Shown: positions 8,607 to 14,707 of the stretch, piece by piece
How positions within the stretch are numbered: the first letter of the stretch is position 1
Layout of the letters: every line of letters begins with the position of its first letter
Origin: Microbulbifer variabilis ATCC 700307
GTDB lineage: Bacteria > Pseudomonadota > Gammaproteobacteria > Pseudomonadales > Cellvibrionaceae
NCBI RefSeq assembly: GCF_000380565.1
Contig: NZ_AQYJ01000029.1
Location: forward strand, 806,001 to 870,000
Direction of reading: 5' to 3'
DNA length: 64,000 nucleotides
Position numbers and translations under genes: made by a program
The notes under the pieces: generated by a model
Told to the model about the DNA's origin: nothing
Seen by the model: the letters and a program-made list of their open reading frames with translations, nothing else
The model's database searches: none

Positions 8607-9629
8607 ATGGACAATAAAAGCCTCCGCTTCCTTAGCCGCCTGTATCTGGAACACCTGCAAGTGATGCACTACTCCCCGCGCACTGTGGGCCAGCAAATCA
8701 CCGCACTGGATCAGTTCGCCAACTGGTGCGAAGAGCGGGGCATCAGCCGCGCTAACGAAGTGACCAAACCAATCCTGGAGCGCTACCGCCGCCACCTGCA
8801 CCACTCCAGAGACCGCAGCGGCAAACCTTACAGCGCCAGAAACCAAGCCGCCCGGCTGATCCCCATCCGCGGCTTCTTTAAATGGGCCACCCGGCAAAAT
8901 TATTTACTCTACAACCCCGCCAGTGAACTGGAGCTGCCGAAGATGGAACGGCGCCTACCCAAGGCCACCTTAAGCGCCGAAGAAGCCGAAACCATCCTCG
9001 CCCAACCAAACACCACAACCCCGGAAGGGCTCAGAGACAGAACTATCCTGGAAGTGCTCTACAGCACCGGCATCCGCCGTATGGAATGCGTCAACCTGCA
9101 AAAAGCCGACCTCAATGCCAGCCAGGGTGTACTGGCTGTGCGGCAGGGCAAAGGCAAAAAAGACCGCTTCGTCCAGATTGGCGAAAGGGCCATCGAATGG
9201 CTGCAACACTACCTCGAAGACATCCGCCCCGGCTTTGTGGTGGAACCGGACAGCCAGCAAATCTTTATCGAAGCAAACGGACTTCCGTTAACCCCCGACC
9301 GCCTCAGCCGCCTGGTGAGCAAGTACATCAAGCAAGCCGACATCGGCAAAACCGGCTCCTGCCACCTGTTCCGCCACACCGTCGCCACCCTGATGCTGGA
9401 CAACGGCGCCGACATCCGTTTTATCCAGCAAATGCTTGGCCACGCACACCTGCAAACCACCGAGATATATACCCATGTCTCGATCGTTAAACTGAAACAG
9501 ATTTACGCAGTAACTCACCCGGCCAAGCGAGCGCAAAAAAAGCAGCGAGCCGACTGCCTGCCAATAGAAAACGAAAGGGCTGCATTGTTGGACGCACTGG
9601 AAAGCGAGTGCGAAGCCGATGACGAATAG
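8607..9629 (+). CDS. XerC/D-like tyrosine recombinase of the element
   Basis: This 340-residue protein has an N-terminal SAM-like core-binding domain (residues about 5-105) and a C-terminal catalytic domain. The catalytic residues are visible: Arg157 (STGIRRME), Lys in GKGKKDR (about 182), His253 and Arg256 (CHLFRHT), His279 (MLGHAH) and the nucleophile Tyr288 (TTEIYTHV). It therefore should cut and rejoin DNA through a 3'-phosphotyrosine. It begins five bases after the primase stop, so the two genes probably share a transcript. It is longer than XerC/D by an acidic tail (residues about 305-340). Inferred target sites are the repeated element ends. Confidence 0.92.
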   Translation: MDNKSLRFLSRLYLEHLQVMHYSPRTVGQQITALDQFANWCEERGISRANEVTKPILERYRRHLHHSRDRSGKPYSARNQAARLIPIRGFFKWATRQNYLLYNPASELELPKMERRLPKATLSAEEAETILAQPNTTTPEGLRDRTILEVLYSTGIRRMECVNLQKADLNASQGVLAVRQGKGKKDRFVQIGERAIEWLQHYLEDIRPGFVVEPDSQQIFIEANGLPLTPDRLSRLVSKYIKQADIGKTGSCHLFRHTVATLMLDNGADIRFIQQMLGHAHLQTTEIYTHVSIVKLKQIYAVTHPAKRAQKKQRADCLPIENERAALLDALESECEADDE

Positions 9630-9995
9630 CGTGGTAGGCTTTACGAAAACAGTTTCTACGTAGAAATTTTTACGGACGAAAGCAGGGAAGGGCTTGGGGC
9701 AAGATACGTGGCCTGTGGTACAAACCAAGACCCGACACCAAGGCACTCAACCGCCTGTCACATGGCTTGCGAAAAACGGCAGCAAGCCAAAGCGCCAGGC
9801 TCGCCCCCTGCCAGCGGAAAATATCCAGCGTCCGTTCCACCTCCGCCACAAACAACGTGGCTCCGGGCAGCGCTTGCGCACTGCACAGGAAAAAAGGTGG
9901 CTGCAAAGGCAAGCTCCCGTCTGTCACCCCGCTTGCAGAAAAAGCGCAAGCAAGCCGCCAGCCACCATCTTCCCTTAGCGGCCGCTGTCTAAGCC
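9630..9995 (+). other. Non-coding stretch behind the recombinase, with a 14-bp palindrome
   Basis: No convincing gene lies here. The short open frames are GC-biased and mutually overlapping, with no ribosome-binding site. At 9653-9666 there is a perfect palindrome, TTTCTACGTAGAAA, 23 bases after the recombinase stop; a crossover or binding site for the recombinase is a possible reading. The rest is rich in short CCGCC/GGCGG blocks. Confidence 0.4.
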
Positions 9996-10286
9996 ATGCC
10001 ATCGCAAAAAGAGATCCAAGAACAAATAAACCAACTGTCGTATCCGCTCGACAAAATCCTTAACACCGCCAACAGTCTGCTCAAAACCGGCACCACCGGA
10101 GCCAGCACCGGCGAACAGATCGCCGCTGCGTTCGTGCTGGAGCGTATGGAATACTTGCCGCAAGGCTGGAGTGTTATCGAAGCCTGGGAGCGGCTTGATA
10201 CCGAATGGCAGTACTACGTGAAGCTGCTGCAACAGGAATGCCGGCACCTGATCGAAGCCATCGAAGAAGCGGCACCACCGTTCTAG
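9996..10286 (+). CDS. Small acidic protein of the mobile element
   Basis: This 96-residue soluble protein is predicted mostly helical, with heptad-like hydrophobic spacing, and has no signal peptide or known motif. It lies between the recombinase and the hairpin-bearing right end, in the same direction, and is missing from the mini-copy. Phage-satellite and integrative elements often carry small accessory proteins (excisionase-like or regulatory) in this place, but nothing in the sequence identifies one here. The ATG at 9996 lacks a strong ribosome-binding site. Confidence 0.55.
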   Translation: MPSQKEIQEQINQLSYPLDKILNTANSLLKTGTTGASTGEQIAAAFVLERMEYLPQGWSVIEAWERLDTEWQYYVKLLQQECRHLIEAIEEAAPPF

Positions 10287-10297
10287 CCAGCCACCAG

Positions 10298-10355
10298 GAG
10301 GGGCAAACGCCCCTCGGCGTTAGCCGCCTGTCGGCGGCCAGGCGCTGGCGCGCCT
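10298..10355. repeat. Three consecutive tetraloop hairpins at the element right end
   Basis: Stem 1 GAGGGGC/GCCCCTC (10298-10315, loop AAAC), stem 2 GCCGCC/GGCGGC (10323-10338, loop TGTC) and stem 3 AGGCGC/GCGCCT (10340-10355, loop TGGC) follow each other closely. The other copy keeps all three (11701-11718, 11726-11741, 11743-11758). Within the hairpins the differences fall in the loops (AAGC, TGGT), apart from one G-C to G-T wobble in stem 2. Structure, not just sequence, therefore seems to be kept. Confidence 0.7.
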
Positions 10356-10527
10356 GCGCCAAACAGAAGGGACCGTTGCCTCTGGAAAAACATCCGGCTA
10401 AGGTAAAACCCGCGTCGGGGCAAAAAAAGGGTGAAGAGCCGGCGGCGCCGAGAAAAATGGTTGTTAACTCGCTGATTGCGCTAGGGAAAATGGAAAGTTA
10501 AGGTACGACTGGCCTCGGGGTGATGTC
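10298..10527 (+). repeat. Right-end direct repeat, copy 1
   Basis: This stretch is nearly identical to 11701-11925 and contains the triple hairpin, a short frame ending VVNSLIALGKMES, and a closing block (GGTACGACTGGCCTCGG then GGTGATGTC). In the frame of the downstream toxin tip the last 60 bases read LADCARENGKLRYDWPRGDV; the second copy differs there only by Ala to Val. Identity stops abruptly after 10527. Confidence 0.85.
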
Positions 10528-11001
10528 TTTGCGCAAAAGGGATTGATGAATTCTATTAGGAGGAATAGAACATCATTTGCGAATTTCACAATTGACTTAG
10601 TTCAACCGGGCTTTTCATTATTTTTCGGCCAGATACCTATTATTCCGGAAACCAACTTTGTGTTTGATCTAGGTATTGCATTTAGTGATCTAGATGGGGA
10701 TGGTTTTTCAGATAAGACTTCAATCTTTTATACGGTAAGTAGAGGGGATTTGGGTGGGGTTGATTTAGGAGCAGGACTTGAAATAGGGAATGCTAATGCT
10801 CATAACTTTTTTGGCAAAGGTTATCAGGTGAATGTAGGGTTTAAAGGGTCGGGAACCTTTAAGATCCCGGAAATAAACACTACTAATCCAAATGGTAGCT
10901 TTTTACAAACCTTGTCGAACATGACATTTTCGCTAGATGCAGGCGTTGGAGGGGGTGTCCATTATGGTGAGGTTGAGACGGTCGAATTTCTTTCATGGTG
11001 A
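10528..11001 (+). pseudogene. Orphan Rhs-type C-terminal toxin tip 1
   Basis: The frame is open from 10468, through the end of the element repeat, to the stop at 10999-11001, and has no Rhs core in front of it. The product is beta-rich and glycine-rich (LGGVDLGAGLEIGNANAHNF, SLDAGVGGGVHYGEVETVEF) and resembles in style the tip of the full-length Rhs protein (TYGLQAGAKVGL). It is followed directly by a membrane-protein gene. A TTG-ATG pair at 10543-10548 could allow free-standing translation, but no ribosome-binding site is evident. The most likely reading is a displaced tip that could be recombined onto an Rhs core. The toxin family is unknown. Confidence 0.6.
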
Positions 11002-11004
11002 ACA

Positions 11005-11502
11005 ATGATTAGAATTGATAAAAGAAACCATGTGAAGTTGCACTATTTTTGTGCATCTCTCGGAGTTTTATCTTTTGTTGCAATAGTATCTTTTTTGGTC
11101 TTTGTCTTTATTTTCAAAGATTTTGCGTTATCTATTGTGGTTAATAAAGAAGCTTTTATTCGGGACTTTTCATCGCCCACATATTTCATGATTCCATTGA
11201 TGATTCTAGTTGCTATTTTTTTGCCCTATTATTATTTTCTTGTTTTTTCAAGGTCTATTTATCTTGACCTGAATAAAGATGTCTTTATTATTAATGGGAA
11301 TTCCTTCCCAAGTAGTTCGGTTCGTTTCTTCGATGACTTTGTGTACTTTGGGCTTTGCTTTTCATTTGTTGAAACCACTGTGAACGGTCGAAAATGCAAA
11401 ATTCCATTTATTGCTAAAGGCGGCATTGTTAAAGCTCTGTTTTGGGTTATTCTCAATCCTCACAAAAGTGGCATGGAATTATCAAGTAAATATCGTGGCT
11501 AA
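11005..11502 (+). CDS. Membrane protein, candidate immunity protein 1
   Basis: The 165-residue product has two strong transmembrane segments (about residues 15-38 and 58-80) followed by a soluble domain of about 80 residues. It starts three bases after the stop of orphan tip 1 and shares its low GC content, the standard layout of a tip/immunity pair. The layout with two N-terminal membrane helices and a beta-rich tail is common among small PH-like membrane proteins, but no family motif is decisive. The immunity role is inferred from position. Confidence 0.6.
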   Translation: MIRIDKRNHVKLHYFCASLGVLSFVAIVSFLVFVFIFKDFALSIVVNKEAFIRDFSSPTYFMIPLMILVAIFLPYYYFLVFSRSIYLDLNKDVFIINGNSFPSSSVRFFDDFVYFGLCFSFVETTVNGRKCKIPFIAKGGIVKALFWVILNPHKSGMELSSKYRG

Positions 11503-11511
11503 CCCAGTAGT

Positions 11512-11925
11512 GGGCGCTAGCTGTTAATGGTTAGCGCTCTAATGGCCGCATAGCATGTTCCCCCTGACGCTGAGAGCGATAATCGCATCAATCACCCGAA
11601 TCACCCGAATCACCCGAATCACCCGAATCACCCGAATCACCCGAATCACCCGAATCACCGTGTCCTTGTCTTGATCATCAAAAGTCTCCAGTAGCTTGAA
11701 GAGGGGCAAGCGCCCCTCGGCTTTAGCCGCCTGTCGGCGGTCAGGCGCTGGTGCGCCTAAACAGAAGGGGCCGTTGCCTCAGGAAAAACATCCGGCTAAG
11801 GTAAAACCCGCGTCAGGGCAAAAAAATGTTGAAGAGCTAATGGCGCCGGGAAAAATGGTTGTTAACTCGTTGATTGCGCTAGGGAAAATGGAAAGTTAAG
11901 GTACGACTGGCCTCGGGGTGATGTC
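11512..11925. mobile_element. Internally deleted mini-copy of the primase/recombinase element
   Basis: 11530-11701 matches the 3' part of the XRE gene of the full element (5041-5156), and 11701-11925 matches its right end (10298-10527). About 5.1 kb between them is missing, with only one or two shared bases (G/AG) at the join. The derivative has no protein needed for movement but keeps both ends, like a MITE, so it could be moved only by the recombinase of a complete copy. Confidence 0.85.
11591..11653. repeat. Seven tandem copies of a 9-bp unit (ATCACCCGA)
   Basis: The unit occurs once in the intact XRE gene (5093-5101) and seven times in a row here, followed by a partial copy. As 9 bp is three codons, the expansion would have kept the XRE frame (repeating VIR). 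It probably arose by slippage after the copy became non-functional. Confidence 0.9.
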
Positions 11926-12123
11926 AATGTGGGTATCAGTGGCGATATTCCTGGAGTAGGGAAAGCTTTTGCTGATACAGCTATTGGAACTATTGCGTTT
12001 ATGGGTAGTCCTCCAGGGTGGATTGGCGGTGCTAGTTACTTTATTTTTGATACAATAGTCGGTATTGAGTCTTTAAGTAAGCCTCTAACTGATGCAATGT
12101 GCTCAACCTCCGGTAACTGTTAG
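11926..12123 (+). pseudogene. Orphan Rhs-type C-terminal tip 2
   Basis: The frame is open from 11866, continues through the end of the mini-element repeat (reading RENGKLRYDWPRGDV), and ends at 12123 with LTDAMCSTSGNC. The tip is short (about 65 residues after the repeat), with a hydrophobic glycine-rich middle (GTIAFMGSPPGWIGGASYFI) that could insert in a membrane. It has no Rhs core and no good start codon. It is followed after six bases by a membrane-protein gene, as with tip 1. It is likely a displaced toxin tip or the last part of one. Confidence 0.5.
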
Positions 12124-12129
12124 GTTTCC

Positions 12130-12549
12130 ATGATTTTTTTAAAGAAAATATACATCGATTTATTTTTGGCGTGCTATATATCAATCGCTAAAAAGAGTCC
12201 ACACGATGAGCATAATAAAGTAAACGCTATTTGCTTTATGTCATTTTTATTGAGTCTAAATATTTCGTGTATACCAGCGCTCATGTCTATGTTATTTGAA
12301 ATAAACGTAGCTAGTATATATTCGAGTTGGACTGCTCCTGCAATAGTGATAGTGTTTACTGTAATGCTGTTTAACTTTGTGTGTATACGTTTTTTAAGAA
12401 ATGATATCCAAGAGAGTTTAAGGGCGGCCTCTGTTGAGTTAGGTGATAAAAACAAGGTTTTTGTAAAGTATGTGGCTTTTTCGGTACTATTACCTACTGC
12501 CTTGGCGATTTTTTTTTCTAGCTCAACAAAGCTGGTAAATTCAGGATAA
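12130..12549 (+). CDS. Membrane protein, candidate immunity protein 2
   Basis: This 139-residue protein has three predicted transmembrane helices (about residues 34-56, 70-93 and 112-130). It sits six bases behind orphan tip 2 and is strongly AT-rich, unlike the GC-rich element just upstream, suggesting that tip and partner arrived as one unit. No named family is recognised. The role as immunity protein rests on the repeated tip-then-membrane-protein arrangement in this locus. Confidence 0.55.
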   Translation: MIFLKKIYIDLFLACYISIAKKSPHDEHNKVNAICFMSFLLSLNISCIPALMSMLFEINVASIYSSWTAPAIVIVFTVMLFNFVCIRFLRNDIQESLRAASVELGDKNKVFVKYVAFSVLLPTALAIFFSSSTKLVNSG

Positions 12550-12575
12550 CTATAGATAGCTTTAAGGAGATTTTT

Positions 12576-12794
12576 TTGGATGCTAAAATTTCTTATGTTC
12601 CCCAAATAGGCGACACGATAACTACAATCGTGACCGCAGATGCGGTTAATGCTTTTCATTCTGAAAGTGGGACGGCCAATGTTAGTATTTCTGTTACGGT
12701 AAAAATAGCGAGCGGGTGGTTATTTCTCATCAGGAGGGAGGGCCAGCCTTTTGGTGAGCAAAGCTATGTTTTGTTTTATTCGGGATTTATTTAA
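12576..12794 (+). CDS. Small protein of unknown function, possible gene fragment
   Basis: A TTG start at 12576 is preceded by a clear AAGGAG at the right distance and opens a 72-residue frame. The protein has a beta-rich N-terminal half and a hydrophobic stretch (SGWLFLI). The frame stops just before another hydrophobic short frame (12826-12957), so both may be pieces of one broken membrane-protein gene. It belongs to the same AT-rich block as candidate immunity protein 2. Function unknown. Confidence 0.4.
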   Translation: MDAKISYVPQIGDTITTIVTADAVNAFHSESGTANVSISVTVKIASGWLFLIRREGQPFGEQSYVLFYSGFI

Positions 12795-12825
12795 AAATGG
12801 ACTTTTCTTAACGAGTTTTTGAGGG

Positions 12826-12957
12826 TTGATAATTTATTCCGCTTACTTCTTTAAGCGCGATTTGGGAGGACTTGGCTGGATACCGTTAATTGTCTTGATT
12901 CTCTATTGGCTATATGCGTTAGGTTTATTTATTAAGAGATGGAGAAGGGAAGATTAA
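12826..12957 (+). CDS. Short hydrophobic ORF, possible fragment
   Basis: This 43-codon frame (TTG start) encodes a protein with one strong membrane helix (GWIPLIVLILYWLYALGLFI) and a basic tail (KRWRRED). The composition is typical of a true membrane-protein C terminus. No separate ribosome-binding site is convincing, so it is probably the tail of a broken gene continuing from 12576-12794. Confidence 0.3.
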   Translation: MIIYSAYFFKRDLGGLGWIPLIVLILYWLYALGLFIKRWRRED

Positions 12958-13185
12958 AATGGTTTTGGAGATGGTAAATTCAGGACTCTCATAAATTAAA
13001 TTCAGAAAACCCATAAATTGAGGGGGAAGGTGCTAGCTGAGGCGCAGATGCCACCTTGGCGGCTATTTCTTCTTAGATTGATACTAAGACGTAATGAAAG
13101 GGGCAAGAATTAGGTTTTGGAATTGAAAATTGGGGTTTGAGGTAAAAACCAAGAGGAATGCAGGTAGCTAGGAAGGGGGGCAGAA
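12958..13185. other. Intergenic stretch without recognised features
   Basis: I see no gene, RNA or clear repeat here. The sequence links the AT-rich cassette block to a decayed transposase fragment. Confidence 0.5.
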
Positions 13186-13455
13186 TCAGCAGGGCGTGGC
13201 AGAAAGGAAACGCCGGCAATCGCCGATGCCGTGTACCCAGCATTTATTAAGCCGGGTACAGGCTTGTAGTACTGCTTCCACTGATCTCACCAAGCCTTTA
13301 AAGCGGCTTTCAAAATTTCGGTTGAGATAGAGTCAGTGTTTGGGTGAAATACCCAGCCGTTCGAGGATAGGAGGTGTGTTTTCGGCAATACACCCTCGCT
13401 TCCTGGGGTCAAAGTGTCGACCACTCCAATCGACTAACTCCAAATGGTGACCCAG
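13186..13455 (-). pseudogene. C-terminal remnant of an IS200-like/RAYT-type transposase
   Basis: On the minus strand from about 13455 a conceptual frame reads PFQLGHHLELVDWSGRHFDP, then PPILERLGISPKH, an in-frame TGA, then LYLNRNFESRFKGLVRSVEA and CWVHGIGDCRRFL before a stop at 13186. From memory of the family, LVDWTGR followed by RGxI...PPIL.RLGI and W resembles the C-terminal extension of REP-associated tyrosine transposases in marine gammaproteobacteria. The catalytic HUH domain is missing, and a stop precedes the readable part, so it is a dead fragment. Confidence 0.45.
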
Positions 13456-13481
13456 CTGAAAGGGCTACCCTTTTGGCATAT

Positions 13482-13661
13482 TCAGTAGTCCGTCTCCTGT
13501 CCCTTTTTAATGCGCCTATAAATCTCTTCACGATGAACAGGCAGGGATTTTGGGGCGTTTATTCCTATCTTTACTTGATTCCCCTTAACTTCCAAGACTG
13601 TGACCGAGACATTCGTTCCAATCCTTAAGTTTTCTCCAGTGCGGCGCTTTAAAATCAACAT
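13482..13661 (-). CDS. csrA: CsrA-family carbon storage regulator
   Basis: The 59-residue product has the CsrA sequence almost throughout: [34 protein letters not shown] and [10 protein letters not shown]. The RNA-contacting residues of the family (Leu4, Arg6 and the Arg of HREEI) are present. CsrA homodimers bind GGA-bearing loops in mRNA leaders and control translation. The inner ATG at 13661 is chosen because it gives the canonical MLIL start and is correctly spaced from AGGAA; the ATG at 13667 is too close. The gene is isolated here, next to a transposase remnant and the Rhs array, so it is likely an extra copy rather than the chromosomal csrA, which usually lies near alaS or tRNA genes. 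Confidence 0.92.
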   Translation of the reverse strand: MLILKRRTGENLRIGTNVSVTVLEVKGNQVKIGINAPKSLPVHREEIYRRIKKGQETDY

Positions 13662-14707
13662 GCTCATTTCCTATTGATACTTAAACAAGGGGTGGTCTTT
13701 CTGCGGTGGGAAAGATTGGGAAGTAACGTCTGAAGGAAATGAGAGGAGGTGCACGAGAACGGTAGGCGTAGAAGAAGAAAAGGCGGGCGCAACGCTCCCA
13801 GAGCTTGAGGACACACTCCAAGCTGCTGAATCTACTCGACTTTATTGAAGACGAGCGGGTTTCTAGCGTATTATCCATTGAGCCATTTTGATAGTTTGGT
13901 TATCAATTTGGTTAGCTGGCCCCTGGTGTGTCCGCACCTTGGGTCAGCGCCTTTTACTTACTCTTATGTCACGCTACCATTCTCCTTTGAGGGATTGGGC
14001 TTTTAAAAAACTCTTGGATCTCTTGAGTGTTGACTTATACAGCTCAACTTAATTGCGACCCAAATACCGATAAATCTCTACCAATTCTACGGAGCTTTGA
14101 CATTAAAACAATCTTAATAAAATCCAATAAGATAATTTCCGCGCCTATATTTGTTGCGCTGTCGTTTAGAGTTAATTTTATTTCCCTCTAAAAATTGCGG
14201 GCTAAATTGACTCTTTTTTCTAGCTCCCAGGCTTGAGCTCAATAGAGAAAACATCAGTAATACAGCGGCTTGAAACTGTTTCCTTATGTCGATAGAAAGC
14301 ATTTGATTGGCTTTGGAGATACGGCCTTCTGAGTGATAACACGCTTAAAATTTATGAGCATACTCTTCAAGGAAGTAACTCAAATCTAATAATATTGATC
14401 GATTTTCCTGGTGTTTTTTAAGAAAACTATTTGTTTTCTCCACGGATTAAAGTACTTGTTTCCTTTCTGGGAATACCTGTCGTTACCGCATAACTAATGT
14501 TAGTGACTGTTTCAGAGGTTTAGTATCTGTAAGCGATTTTCAATTAAGGCAAACAAATTGACATTACTGTCATTTTATTATTTTTATCTTCAATAATCCG
14601 TTTGCCCGGACTTTATAGGCCGTCAAATCTTCTTTGTTGGTACGTTCTTCTATAGAATCCGCCCCCTTTCACATTTTGCAACTCATAACTAACAGGAAGT
14701 GGGGTTT
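13662..14707. other. Gene-poor region upstream of the phosphatase gene
   Basis: About 1 kb with no supported gene; the few short open frames lack ribosome-binding sites and family features. CTGTCAT at 14567-14573 resembles one half of a Pho box, but no correctly spaced second half was found. TTGACA at 14558-14563 could be a -35 element. An AGGAAG ribosome-binding site at 14694-14699 serves the phosphatase ATG at 14708. Confidence 0.4.

Larger units (their letters stand above)
5023..10527. mobile_element. Primase-helicase/tyrosine recombinase mobile element, full copy
   Basis: The boundaries come from comparison with a second, internally deleted copy at 11512-11925, which shares the left end (about 5032-5156) and the right end (10298-10527). 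Cargo in order: XRE repressor on the minus strand, then on the plus strand a CHC2/TOPRIM primase-helicase, a tyrosine recombinase and a 96-residue protein. The left end carries a 12-bp-stem hairpin and the right end three tetraloop hairpins. This is the gene set of an integrative element that supplies its own replication initiation, similar in logic to phage satellites, but no capsid, terminase or conjugation gene is present. The exact outer ends are uncertain, because the last 60 bases of the right end are also in frame with the following toxin tips. Confidence 0.75.

Noticed and set aside
9694..10063. Several overlapping 94-110 codon frames behind the recombinase
   Set aside because: They overlap each other on both strands, are driven by GC-rich composition, and have no start signals or family features.
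10298..10355. Classical integron attC site
   Set aside because: No RYYYAAC/GTTRRRY pair is correctly placed, and the recombinase lacks an evident IntI-specific insertion; only a general likeness to folded sites remains.
11591..11653. Possible CRISPR array
   Set aside because: The 9-bp units are directly abutting with no spacers, so it is a simple tandem expansion.
13340..13480. tRNA-like sequence upstream of csrA
   Set aside because: No cloverleaf with a TTCRANY arm could be folded; the stretch is explained by the transposase remnant.
14558..14590. Complete Pho box upstream of phoD
   Set aside because: Only one CTGTCAT half-site is present; the second half at the needed 11-base step is not recognisable.
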